Below, in pieces: positions 27,167 through 35,760 of a DNA stretch of 64,000 nt. The stretch is from positions 5,084,001 through 5,148,000 of the forward strand of contig OZ244877.1 of NCBI GenBank assembly GCA_965221145.1, written 5' to 3'. The DNA comes from Bin5 sp965221145 (GTDB taxonomy: Bacteria; Chloroflexota; Anaerolineae; Caldilineales; Caldilineaceae). The first letter of the stretch is position 1; every line of letters starts with the position of its first letter. The notes below the pieces were generated by a model. The model was not told the DNA's origin. It worked only from the letters and a program-made list of their open reading frames with translations, and searched no databases. Position numbers and translations under genes: made by a program.

Positions 27167-28303
27167 TCACTCGGTTGGCACTGTAAGCGAACGCAGCCGC
27201 TCCTCATCCCAGACCGCGCCCCAGCCGGGGCCGTCGGGCGGCGCGATATGGCCGTCTTCGATCAGCGGGGCGTTGAGCAGCCCCCACTCCTCTCCTTCGG
27301 CGCGCAGGCGCCGGGGATCGGCCGGGCCGAGAAGTTCGTAGTAGTCGGTGTTGTCGACGCAGCAGCCCACATGCGCGTGCATCAGGCCGAAGAGGCCGCC
27401 CGGGCCGTTGAACTCCACATTCGTGCCGTGCAATTCGGCAAAGTGGGCCAGCTTCAGCGCCTGGGTCAGGCCAAAGGTAGCCCGCGCCCGCAGTCGGTCG
27501 GTCGCGCCCTGGATCAACCACTGCGCGGTCAGGTCTGCGTCGTGCATCAGCCGCTCCGTCGCCATCACCGGGATGGTCAGCGTGCGGCACAACTCCTGAT
27601 ACAGGCTCATCTTCTGCTCGTGCATCGGCTCTTCCAGCCAGACATAGTCCAACTCCTCCATCGCTCTGCCCACCTCGATCGCCTCGCGCAGGTCGTAAGA
27701 GCAGACCGGATCGTTGATCAGGTCATAGTCGTCGCCGACCGCCTTGCGCACCTCTGTCAGCAGGGGGATGTCCGCCTTGCCGCCCTTGTACGAGTGCAGC
27801 TTGTAGGCGTTGACGCCGAAGCTGCGACCGCCCTCGATGTGATCCAGATAGCCCTGCAACACCATATCCCCGGCGGTGAGATAGACGGGCAGGCGCTCGC
27901 GCACGCGACCGATCAGCGCGTAGATGGGCAGGCCGGCCGTTTTGCCGGCGATGTCCCACAGGCAGTTATCGAACTCGCCGAACCAGCCAGGCTGCTGGTA
28001 GACCCAGCGCGTGCCCTTGTACAGCATCTGGTAGAGCCGTTCGCGCGCGAACGGGCTTTCGCCGATGGCGTGCGTCTTCAGGATCGACAGTTGATAGGCG
28101 TCGATCGAAGTCGGGGCGACGCGGCCGGTGATGCCCTCGTCGGTTTCCACCTCCAGCACATGCTGTTGCATGGGCGCGTCGGTGGGAAGCCCTTTATGCG
28201 TGTATTGAATGCGCCGCAGCCCCGGAACCTGCACCAGCCGATGGCGGCTCTGCGTCAGGCTCGGATGTTCGAGCGTGTGCAATTTGACGTCGGTGATCTT
28301 CAT
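27167..28303 (-). CDS. Mandelate racemase/muconate lactonizing enzyme family protein
   Basis: 378 aa, enolase superfamily. The N-terminal capping domain is followed by a barrel with YKLHSYKG (Lys pair region), metal ligands in LINDPVCSYD, WLEEPMHE and ATERLMHD, and a late VEFNGPGGLFGLMHAHVG segment. The substitution pattern differs from the two other enolase-superfamily enzymes in this window, so a distinct substrate, probably a sugar acid, is likely. Single leftward gene. Confidence 0.88.
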   Translation of the reverse strand: MKITDVKLHTLEHPSLTQSRHRLVQVPGLRRIQYTHKGLPTDAPMQQHVLEVETDEGITGRVAPTSIDAYQLSILKTHAIGESPFARERLYQMLYKGTRWVYQQPGWFGEFDNCLWDIAGKTAGLPIYALIGRVRERLPVYLTAGDMVLQGYLDHIEGGRSFGVNAYKLHSYKGGKADIPLLTEVRKAVGDDYDLINDPVCSYDLREAIEVGRAMEELDYVWLEEPMHEQKMSLYQELCRTLTIPVMATERLMHDADLTAQWLIQGATDRLRARATFGLTQALKLAHFAELHGTNVEFNGPGGLFGLMHAHVGCCVDNTDYYELLGPADPRRLRAEGEEWGLLNAPLIEDGHIAPPDGPGWGAVWDEERLRSLTVPTE

Positions 28304-28357
28304 GCCGGCTCCCCGTTCCGTGCGAAGATGTAGCTCAGGTCCCTGGAAACGCTGAGC

Positions 28358-29578
28358 TTAGGAATCCTGCCCTTCCTGCAAGGACTTTGCGGCAAAAATT
28401 GTAAGGTGCAACTCTTCGTCAATCAGTTCATAGACAGGAACTCTACCGCTCAGCGTCTCGCTCTCGTCCAAAATGATGCCAACCCCCGCGCCGCGCCGCT
28501 CCAGAAAGTACCTCCTGGCAACCTGTCTGCTCACCCTATCTTCTACTGTAACTTCCGAGAGCAGGCGGGCCAGCAGTTCATTGCGGGTTGCCTGCCCGTA
28601 GCGCAGTTTTTCCACGGTCAACGTATTGGACAACGCTCCCGGCGAACTAAGTTCCAGCCTGTCGGCGAACATAAACAGGCGGATTTTCGAGACAGTTCTT
28701 GAATAATCTCTATGCACGACCGCATTGACCAGTGCTTCAAAGACAGCTCTCATGCTGTATTGTGGTTGTTCAATTCTACCTATGTCCTTGCGCGCAGATA
28801 CTTGGTTGTGCTTCGCTACAAATTTGAACGCGTCAAGGATCTGTTGGTCTAGTGGCCCTCTGAAATCTTGGGCATCAATCTGGTAGTTCGCGTCTTTTTT
28901 TGTGCCGCGATAGAAGACAGTCTGAATAAAGCTGTTGTAAAGGTAGTCATCAGGTCTGTCATGGCACAACAAAAGGCCAGCGACCGAAGCGCGTAACTCG
29001 CTCCCCTCCCTGACCAGAAGATTCCTCATGAGCAGCAGGTCTTCAACCTCATGATCTGCTGGTTCTTCAGTGAAGAAACGCAGATATAGGTCTCTACGCA
29101 GCGTACCTCTGGTGGTGTTCGATACAGACTGCTTATCAAAAGAGATAATGCCCACTAGCGAACGGCTTTGCAACAGCCGTGCCAGATATTCTTTGGGCAT
29201 CTCTCTCTTGCCGCTACCCTGGCGTATGAAGTAACCTCCAGAGGTTCTATAGATGAACAGGCCACGCGGCACTTCTATCTTTAATAGGCTCTTATCATCA
29301 AGCTGTAGTTTTTCGGTCACAACACGAACTTGGGGCTTTATGCTGTCCCGGCAGATTTCAACTACTGTCTTTTCGGCCTGATTCAGATTCTGCTGGTCAA
29401 GACCGACAATATCGCCATGATCGTCCACACCGATCAGAATGACTCCGCCCCTGGCGTTGGCAAAAGCGGCTATCTCGTCGGCAAGGCCATCTCTGCGCGG
29501 CAACTCTCTCTTGAACTCGATTGTCGAGTCCTCGCCCAAGTGGATCTTTTCGATGAGTTCGGACGGACTGTCAAACAT
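28358..29578 (-). CDS. AlbA_2 (Schlafen-type) domain ATP-binding protein
   Basis: 406 aa. The N-terminal AlbA_2 domain shows STIEFKRELPRRDGLADEIAAFANARGG-type sequence (E-F-K and FANARGG motifs at about residues 17-48) with ILIGVDDHGDIVG. The middle and C-terminal parts match the RecG-like C-terminal/ATPase region often fused to it (VFEALVNAVVHRDYS, RLELSSPGALSNTL). Such proteins are annotated as transcriptional regulators or defence-linked nucleases. It borders the IS-rich region and may be part of accessory DNA. Confidence 0.82.
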   Translation of the reverse strand: MFDSPSELIEKIHLGEDSTIEFKRELPRRDGLADEIAAFANARGGVILIGVDDHGDIVGLDQQNLNQAEKTVVEICRDSIKPQVRVVTEKLQLDDKSLLKIEVPRGLFIYRTSGGYFIRQGSGKREMPKEYLARLLQSRSLVGIISFDKQSVSNTTRGTLRRDLYLRFFTEEPADHEVEDLLLMRNLLVREGSELRASVAGLLLCHDRPDDYLYNSFIQTVFYRGTKKDANYQIDAQDFRGPLDQQILDAFKFVAKHNQVSARKDIGRIEQPQYSMRAVFEALVNAVVHRDYSRTVSKIRLFMFADRLELSSPGALSNTLTVEKLRYGQATRNELLARLLSEVTVEDRVSRQVARRYFLERRGAGVGIILDESETLSGRVPVYELIDEELHLTIFAAKSLQEGQDS

Positions 29579-29660
29579 CGCTAGTTCTTAAGTGAAGGGA
29601 TATAGTTGGACCCAGTTTCAAGGCCACAAAATGATTGAACTAGGGCTGATCCTTTTAGCA

Positions 29661-30814
29661 GTTTGTAACTGATGTTACGCAGTAGTTAACGAATTGAGTA
29701 AAATGAGGTCAGGAGGTGAAACATGAATTTCAAACTCTTTGACCTGTATTCGGACTTTCTCCTGAGTTCATTTGCGGCAACGACGGCGACAGGCATGTCG
29801 GCCTTGATGGACAAGGCGGTCAGCCACGACCAAGTCAGTCGCATGCTCAACCGCCAACGACTGGAGCCGAAAGATCTGGTGGCAGATGGTCAAGCCCTCT
29901 GTGCGCAGCATGCAAGGCGAGCATGGCGTCATCACGATTGACGACAGCATCGTTGAGAAGCCCTACACCGATGAGAACGAACTGATCTGCTGGCACTACG
30001 ACCATGCGCAAGGACAGATGGCCAAGGGCATCAACTTTATCACTGCTTTGTACACAGCGGGTGAGGTTTCATTGCCGGTGACCTATCGGTTGGTGACCAA
30101 GACCGAATCGTACATTGACAAGCAGGGCAAACGGAAACGACGCAGCGCTGTGACCAAGAACGAGCATTTTCGTGCCATGCTGCAAAACTGTGTGCATAAC
30201 CGCATTCCCTTCCGCTATGTGCTCAATGACATCTGGTTTGCTTCGGCTGAGAATATGAGCTATATCAAACGCACGTTGCGCAAAGAGTTCATCATGGGAC
30301 TTAAAACCAATCGCAAGATCGCCCTGTCTCGCCAAGACAAACAGCAGGGTCGCTATCACAGACTGGAACAACTCGACCTGCCAGAAGACACAGTTACAGG
30401 CATCTATCTGGAGCAGGTGCCCTTTCCCCTCTATCTGCTCCGTCAGACCTGCACAAACGCAGATGGCTCGACCGCTGTGCGCTATCTGGTGACCAGTGAC
30501 GCCTGCTTGACAGCTGACCAGATCATCACAATCTACCAAGAACGGTGGAAAGTGGAAGAATATCATCGCTCGCTCAAACAGAACGCATCCCTTGCCAAAT
30601 CACCAACCCGCACACCAACCACGCAGACCAATCACTTTGTGGCTGCTCTCTGGACCTTTACCAAGCTGGAGATGCTTAAGATGCGCACCAAGAAGAATCA
30701 CTATGCCCTCAAGACGCACTTGTATCTCTCAGCTCTGCAACAGGCTTTCGAGGCTTTGTGTCAGTTGGATCCAGTTCGCCTTGATCCCCTGGCTGCGTAA
30801 CATGAGTTTGTAAG
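29661..30814 (+). mobile_element. IS701-like insertion sequence 1
   Basis: Imperfect terminal inverted repeats of about 22 bp: GTTTGTAACTGATGTTACGC at 29661 and the complement of the 30793-30814 end, sharing ATGTTACGCAG. The right end abuts the stop codon of the HEPN-type gene copy A. No target duplication is clear. Confidence 0.65.
29723..30800 (+). pseudogene. IS701-like transposase, frameshifted
   Basis: Two overlapping frames make one DDE transposase: 29723 to about 29878 encodes the N-terminus (MNFKLFDLYSDF...), and the +1 frame continues to 30800 (from WWQMVKPSVRSMQGEHG). The break is near GATCTGGTGGCAG, where restoring one T would give the expected DLWWQMV. Catalytic residues lie in ITIDDSIV, LNDIWFAS and WKVEEYHRSLKQN. 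Most likely inactivated by a one-base deletion; programmed frameshifting is possible but no slippery site is evident. Confidence 0.8.
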
Positions 30815-30818
30815 TTGC

Positions 30819-31512
30819 TCAGAAGACACTCTTGATTACTGAGTTTACGCCAGAAATCAATTCATCGACCTCTTCATCGGTTGGCTCTCTGGCCTTTTCG
30901 TGGGCGCACAAGTTTCGAACATCCGCGAGCAATTGGATTTTTCTCCATGTAGGAACATCGTAAACTCCCGCATTTCTTATTGGATCATTCAAGTCAGAGA
31001 TGGTCGGGGACCTCTTGCGGACAGCAATCTTGTGATTTTGGGCGACTCGTTGGAGATGTCTCTCAAGCACAACACCTGCTAGAGCTCCTGCGGCTCTCTT
31101 GCTGATTTTCTTGAGTTGAGCGGCTACAGAAAGCTCGGCATCCTGCAGCTCCGCGAACAGATGACCCGTCACGTCTTGTAGCACGCTATCAATTCGGGAA
31201 GATAGTGAATCAAGAATCTGTATCTGATTCAAGACATTCGTCCGTACGAGATTCTCCCCGACTTTGTCGTTCCAGTGAGGACTTGTGATTCCTTTGAGAA
31301 AATCCTGAATCACATAGTTGCCGTGGGCTATCCTCGTCCTCTTGGGGTCAATACGGTAGTAGGAGATGAATTCTTCTAGTCGTTCAGGCGCGAGAGATTC
31401 AACTACCTTATATGCACGAGAATACCAGTTCTGATAAACACGCCCGAACTGGCGAATGCTCTCCTGTGGAAGGTCAATGAGATTTTGCAACTCCCCCTTT
31501 TCAAGAAGAGAG
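30819..31512 (-). pseudogene. HEPN-type protein, copy A (5' end removed by IS66)
   Basis: Open from the IS66 boundary at 31512 to the stop at 30819; a TTG at 31490 could start a 223-aa product but has no spaced ribosome site. The N-terminal part is helical with KVVESLAPERLEEFISYYRID. The C-terminal third has RAAGALAGVVLERHLQ, ISDLNDPIRNAGVYDVPTW and LLADVRNLCAHEK. RNLCAH is the Rx4H motif of HEPN ribonucleases. Compared with copy B the first 11-12 codons (MSASAEIKKEIN) are missing. The rest looks intact, so activity cannot be ruled out. Confidence 0.75.
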
Positions 31513-31519
31513 GTAACTA

Positions 31520-33061
31520 CTAAGCCTGGTTTGTAGAAGGGATGAAGGGCTGGTCAAGAAATGCGTTGTAAATGGCATCAATGGCATTGTGACCGTGTTT
31601 GCGAGCGGTTGAGATGTAAGAACGAATGGCACAGAAGGTATCGGCGCCCTCTTGTGTGCGGAAGGAACCGGAGACTTTCTGTTGAACCTTGATCATGCGC
31701 ACATCGCGTTCGACTTGGTTGTTGTCAAAGGGGATGCGGAAATCATACATAAAGGCCAAGACGCCAGATTTATGCTTGCGCAGGCGGTCGAGCAAGTTTT
31801 TGGGCGGCGCTTGTTTGGGGCGGCCGCGTGCTCTGGGTCGGGTCGGCTTGGGCGGCGGGTTAGCGGCCAAGCCTTGGACAATGAGTGAATCGTACTCGGC
31901 CTCGTAGTAGGCCAAGCGGTCTGGGGGTAACACAGTGTGCGCTTCTGGGGTGGATGCGACTTCGGCTTTGATGGCGCATAACAGGCGCGCCATCTTCTCA
32001 GCCCATGCTTGGCCGTATTGCTCGAACACAAAGCGCAACTCGCGTAGATGATGGACGTTGCAGAAAGCGTGCTGGCAGTCGCTAAACTGGAGGTAGGAGG
32101 CCCAGTGGTCATGCAGAGCAACGCCCTGGTAGCGGGGCAAGATGCCAGCGTCTCGCATGCCGACATGACCTCGTTTGCCATGGACATGGTAGTAAGTCAG
32201 CCTGGCTGTGCTGGCCACATGCAGCCACTGCAAGCGCCCCTCGACACGCAACCCACTCTCATCGAAGTGGACGACCGGGTCAGCGAGGAGTTGTGCGCGG
32301 ATGCGTTCCCGAGTCGCTTGGGTGCGGCTGACAAGTTGACGGCTGGCCGCGAGTATGACCGCCTCCGAGGGTGCATCGCCGTAGAGCGCAGTCAGCAACT
32401 CTTTGATACGCGCCAAGGGGATGATTTGAAGATTTTTTGTATTGGCGGTTAAGTGAAACGATCCCGCCAAAAAATCTTCAAACTGTTGGCCGTACAGGTA
32501 GCAGGCGAGCGCTTTCAGACGCGGGCCATACTGGGTCGGTTGGGTCACGTGGGCCGGAAACGCCTTCACGCAGGCGCCACAGCCAGGACACTGCTTGACC
32601 TCTGCCTGATGCTCTGTGACTTCGATGCCAACCGGCGGCATGTCAAACACCTGCCGTTTCACATGCCCCTTGGCGCCGACCCCCTTCAGGTCTGTTTGGC
32701 AGTGCGGGCAGTCCTGTAGCGTATGAAGGATGACATGATGCGGTTCCGCCACTTGCGTCAAGGTTTGCCCTTTGTGACCAGGTTGCCCCCCACGCGGCCG
32801 CTGGCCAGACTGACGCAGACTCTGTCTTCTGCGCTTCTTCAGACCATCGCTGCTGGGTGGCTTGCCGCTATTGTGACTGTCTTTCGCCAATTGATCTTGC
32901 AATTCCTGGATCATCACCTGCTGCGCAGCCATTTTCTGCTGCAAGGCCTGAATTGACACCTGTTGCGCAGCCACTTGCTGCCGCAAGGCCTGAATCAACT
33001 CGAGGCTCTCTTGATACGATTGTGCTAGCTGCTCACGCTCTAATTCAACGAACTTGCTCAT
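31520..33061 (-). CDS. IS66-family transposase
   Basis: 513 aa. N-terminal coiled coil with Gln-rich heptads (residues 1-60), LAKDSHNSGKPPSSDG, zinc-finger segment DCPHCQTDL...CPGCGACV, and DDE domain with VHFDESGLRVEG, HDHWASYL and IPFDNNQVERDVRMIKV. This is the single-ORF IS66 type (ISBst12-like), without tnpA/tnpB. About 20 codons near residue 205 (EDFLAGSFHLTANTKNLQI) come from an inserted hairpin repeat that kept the frame. Whether the enzyme still works is uncertain. Confidence 0.9.
   Translation of the reverse strand: MSKFVELEREQLAQSYQESLELIQALRQQVAAQQVSIQALQQKMAAQQVMIQELQDQLAKDSHNSGKPPSSDGLKKRRRQSLRQSGQRPRGGQPGHKGQTLTQVAEPHHVILHTLQDCPHCQTDLKGVGAKGHVKRQVFDMPPVGIEVTEHQAEVKQCPGCGACVKAFPAHVTQPTQYGPRLKALACYLYGQQFEDFLAGSFHLTANTKNLQIIPLARIKELLTALYGDAPSEAVILAASRQLVSRTQATRERIRAQLLADPVVHFDESGLRVEGRLQWLHVASTARLTYYHVHGKRGHVGMRDAGILPRYQGVALHDHWASYLQFSDCQHAFCNVHHLRELRFVFEQYGQAWAEKMARLLCAIKAEVASTPEAHTVLPPDRLAYYEAEYDSLIVQGLAANPPPKPTRPRARGRPKQAPPKNLLDRLRKHKSGVLAFMYDFRIPFDNNQVERDVRMIKVQQKVSGSFRTQEGADTFCAIRSYISTARKHGHNAIDAIYNAFLDQPFIPSTNQA
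32425..32482 (-). repeat. 58-bp hairpin repeat (family H) inside the transposase gene
   Basis: Arms TTTGAAGATTTTTTG/CAAAAAATCTTCAAA with inner GGCGG/CCGCC. Same design, including the TATTGGCG offset, as 38999-39058 and 38782-38842. Confidence 0.8.
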
Positions 33062-33243
33062 ATTGTCTATTCTACTACTTCAAGATCAGATTTGCATTAG
33101 CTCTCTGTTGGCTTTACGTTTGAACTCCTGCTCTTTATCCTATGGCTGAGTAGTTACAATGGATCATTCAAGTCAGAGATTGTCGGAGACCTTTTGCGGA
33201 TAGTAATCTTGTGATTCTGGGCGGCTCGTTGGAGATGTCTCTC

Positions 33244-33384
33244 AGAAGCTGTTTGAAAAGTAACGCGTATCGCCCAGATAGGCCGAAAACAACCGTCGGA
33301 AAGCAGTCAGATCCTTCATCTGCACGCCATAATTCGTATCAATTGCGCCGTTTTGCCCTTAGCTTTACCCTTTTCAAACAGGCT
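33244..33384. mobile_element. MITE copy 1 (141 bp)
   Basis: Terminal inverted repeats AGAAGCTGTTTGAAAAG and CTTTTCAAACAGGCT, 3-bp target duplication CTC (33241-33243 and 33385-33387). No coding capacity. Comparison with copy A of the host gene gives the precise empty site. Confidence 0.9.
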
Positions 33385-33845
33385 CTCAAGCACAACACCT
33401 GCTAACGCTCCTGCGGCTCTCTTGCTGATTTTCTTGAGTTGAGCGGCTACAGAAAGCTCCGCATCCTGCAACTCCGCGAACAGATGCCCCGTCACGTCTT
33501 GTAGCACGCTATCAATTCGGGAAGATAGTGAATCAAGAATCTGTATCTGATTCAAGACATTCATCCGTACGAGATTCTCCCTGACTTTGTCGTTCCAGTT
33601 AGAACGTGTGATTCCTTTAAGAAAGTCCTGAATTACATAGTTGCCCTTGTCTAGACTCTTTCGCTTGGGATCTATCCGGTAATAGGAGATGAATTCTTCT
33701 AGTCGTTCAGGCGCTAGAGATTCAACTACCTTATATGCACGAGAATACCAGTTCTGATAAACACGCCCGAACTTGAGAATGTTCTCCTGTGGAAGGTCAA
33801 TGAGATTTTGCAACTCCCCCTTTTCAAGAAGAGAGTTGATTTCTT

Positions 33846-34904
33846 AGGACTTTCGCTAAATTGGCTGAAAAGCCGGGATAGTCGGGTTGCGAAGTTGGGT
33901 TCGCAGATAATCGCTGAATAAGTCAGTGCGAACGCGATAGATGGTTTTGTTGAGCAAGGTAGCTTGGAACTTCAGGGAAAGCCAAGCATGGTAACAACAA
34001 GCGAGGTGATTGCGCTGCGAACGAGCTTTGCGACATTGGCATTTGGCAGTGCCCGTCAGTTGCTTCAGTTCTCTGTGAAATTCTTCGACCTGCCAGCGCA
34101 ACTCGTTCGCTTTTTGAGCGACTTGCGTGATCACAGTCTCATCCAGATCATTGGTAATGACCCAGTCAACGTCGCCGTTTGTGGCAACTAGCTTGAACAA
34201 TTTCACTTTGAACGGCACTTTCTTGAGCTTGACAATCATGCCATGCTGAAGCCGTTCGTCGCTCCAATCGATCTCATCGAGATGAATATAGCCATCTTCT
34301 TTGCTCAAACTGACCAAGCGGTTGGCTTTGAGTGTGGTGTAGAAGGTCAATCCCAGACGGTCAACCAGCTTCAAGTTCTGCCAGGAGCCATACCAACTAT
34401 CAAACAGCACGGTCTTGGCCTGAACCTGTTTGTCACTGACGGCTCGCAGCAGCATCTCTTGAAAATGGTCGTTCTTTGTCTTCCCATCTGCTTGCTTGGC
34501 GTAGATGCGAAAATCAAGCGGATAATGCTCGCCCTCTTCACCACTGGTGTGAACCAGATTGACCACACCGATGCCGCGCACCAGACCCCCTTCAGCGCCA
34601 CTGTATTGCAGTTTTACCATGTCAATTGACCGTGAATAGCGTTTGTCTTGTACACTGTCGTCAATGATCAGGTAAGCGTCCGGACTGTCGTCGATCAGTC
34701 CTTCTACCAGTTCCCATAGATGCCTGGCTGTGTGCCGCTCTCTCTTCAGGTAATTGCTGACCACATCGTGGCTCGTGCCTTCCAGATGTTCAGCCAAGTT
34801 GCTACAGGTGTAGTTGATCGGTGTGCTGACAAGGTATTCGACATACTTCTGTTTTGTTATCATCTCTCAAGTGTACAGCCTCTTGACCTCCCAGCGAAAG
34901 TCCT
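33846..34904 (-). mobile_element. IS701-like insertion sequence 2
   Basis: 1,059 bp with perfect 12-bp terminal repeats AGGACTTTCGCT/AGCGAAAGTCCT and a 7-bp target duplication ATTTCTT (33839-33845 and 34905-34911). Clean recent insertion in codon 10-11 of the HEPN-type gene. Confidence 0.92.
33856..34863 (-). CDS. IS701-like transposase
   Basis: 335 aa, intact. DDE catalytic residues lie in LIIDDSVQDK, VLFDSWYGSW and WQVEEFHRELKQLTG. The N-terminal part (VEYLVSTPINYTCSNLAEHL) is the usual DNA-binding region of this IS4/IS701-type group. It fills the element almost end to end. Related to, but clearly different from, the transposase at 29.7-30.8 kb. Confidence 0.92.
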   Translation of the reverse strand: MITKQKYVEYLVSTPINYTCSNLAEHLEGTSHDVVSNYLKRERHTARHLWELVEGLIDDSPDAYLIIDDSVQDKRYSRSIDMVKLQYSGAEGGLVRGIGVVNLVHTSGEEGEHYPLDFRIYAKQADGKTKNDHFQEMLLRAVSDKQVQAKTVLFDSWYGSWQNLKLVDRLGLTFYTTLKANRLVSLSKEDGYIHLDEIDWSDERLQHGMIVKLKKVPFKVKLFKLVATNGDVDWVITNDLDETVITQVAQKANELRWQVEEFHRELKQLTGTAKCQCRKARSQRNHLACCYHAWLSLKFQATLLNKTIYRVRTDLFSDYLRTQLRNPTIPAFQPI

Positions 34905-34955
34905 ATTTCTTTCTTGATCTCTGCTGACGCACTCATGAGCGTCTTTCTCCAAGAG

Positions 34956-35195
34956 TTACTCTAGGTTTGACCATGCCATGTCCTCCTGTGGACGATTCCA
35001 GTCTTCTGCAAGTGCGGCTTCACTCAGCAATGCAGTCTCAGAAATGTCTGGTTCGTCGTGGAGAATCGTCACATATGCGCGCCGTAGTTCTGGCAATCGT
35101 ATATTGCCATATTCATCATTCCTCGCTTCAAAGGTTTGTAGTGTCTCAGACGAGCAAATGACTTCCTGTTGTTCCTGTTCCGCCAGGCACAGCAT
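34956..35195 (-). CDS. Small antitoxin-like protein
   Basis: 79 aa with GAGGAGAAATCT directly before the ATG. The C-terminal LLSEAALAEDWNRPQEDMAW resembles the tail of many small type II antitoxins and DUF2281-like proteins, where an AEDW-NRPEED segment contacts the toxin. That likeness is from memory of the motif. It lies 39 nt after the second GYQP gene and 20 nt before the start of the HEPN-type gene, so it would be the natural partner of that protein. Confidence 0.65.
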   Translation of the reverse strand: MLCLAEQEQQEVICSSETLQTFEARNDEYGNIRLPELRRAYVTILHDEPDISETALLSEAALAEDWNRPQEDMAWSNLE

Positions 35196-35234
35196 AGATT
35201 TCTCCTCGCTTACCGATGATTGTGTTTGTCTGCT

Positions 35235-35417
35235 TCATTCTTCTTTAGGCGGCGAAGGCGGCTTGCTAGTTGGCCTTGCACCCTCGCTTGTAGACGGTAT
35301 GTTTCCAGTCTGAGGCCTAGATTGGGGTTTGGCTTCACGTCTGGGCTGATATCCTTTGTCCAGTCCGCCCGATCTCTCTCTTCCCGTTTCCCCCTGCGAT
35401 CTCCTTCGTTCATACAT
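35235..35417 (-). CDS. Small proline-rich GYQP protein 2
   Basis: 60 aa. Start chosen by homology with the neighbour at 35551-35760 and by GAGGGGGAACAGTC upstream; a 78-aa frame in another phase overlaps it and is rejected. A basic, helical N-terminus (YERRRSQGETGRERSG) leads to KGYQP, then a Pro/Ser/Lys-rich disordered tail ending PPSPPKEE. No known domain. Probably a peptide-like partner or modifier in this operon. Confidence 0.6.
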   Translation of the reverse strand: MYERRRSQGETGRERSGGLDKGYQPRREAKPQSRPQTGNIPSTSEGARPTSKPPSPPKEE

Positions 35418-35550
35418 GACTGTTCCCCCTCAGAACACTGCTCCATTTGTCACTCCGCGATCCGGAAACAAACAGCGATGCGTTGGAACGACAACGAAAG
35501 TTCAAAAATAACTGGAAGCATTGGTCACAACTGTCCACTGGATGTGACCT

Positions 35551-35760
35551 TTATTCCTCTTTAGGCGGTATAGGGCTGTTCGCTGGACTTCCGCCTTTCG
35601 ATGCAGATGGTTGGTTTCCAGTTTGTGGTGTCGGGTTGCCTGTTTTTTGCCCAGGCTGATCATCATGTCCGACAATAGGCTGATAACCGTGCTCAACATA
35701 TCTTCCTTTAACTGGCCTCTCTTTGTCACCTTCTCTAAACAGTCTCTTTCTACTGCTCAT
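35551..35760 (-). CDS. Small proline-rich GYQP protein 1
   Basis: 69 aa. Its ATG overlaps the stop of the membrane-protein gene (ATGA), with GGAGG before it, so it is translationally coupled. Layout matches protein 2: basic N-terminus (SSRKRLFREGDKERP), HGYQP core, Pro/Gln/Gly-rich disordered segment, tail SPIPPKEE. Two tandem paralogues with the same ending argue that these short frames are real genes. I do not recognise a function. Confidence 0.65.
   Translation of the reverse strand: MSSRKRLFREGDKERPVKGRYVEHGYQPIVGHDDQPGQKTGNPTPQTGNQPSASKGGSPANSPIPPKEE

Larger units (their letters stand above)
31513..33157 (-). mobile_element. IS66-family element
   Basis: 1,645 bp bounded by terminal repeats GTAACTACTAAGCC (31513) and its near-complement GGCTGAGTAGTTAC (ending 33157). 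Flanks GAAGAGAG and AATGGATC differ, so the 8-bp target duplication expected for IS66 is absent. That points to rearrangement after insertion. Confidence 0.85.
33158..34936 (-). pseudogene. HEPN-type protein, copy B (interrupted three times)
   Basis: The gene begins at ATG 34936 (GGAG ten bases upstream) with MSASAEIKK. It is then broken by IS701-like element 2 (33846-34904), resumes at 33845 with EINSLLEKGELQNLIDLPQ, runs to 33388, is broken by the 141-bp MITE (33244-33384), resumes with ERHLQRAAQNHKITIRKRS and is cut off at SDLNDP by the IS66 end. Removing both insertions with one target copy each restores one uninterrupted frame, nearly identical to copy A. It starts 20 bp after the antitoxin-like gene, as the last gene of that operon. 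Confidence 0.8.

Noticed and set aside
35210..35446. 78-aa frame overlapping GYQP protein 2
   Set aside because: The other frame is homologous to the neighbouring small protein and shares its tail, so this frame is the shadow.
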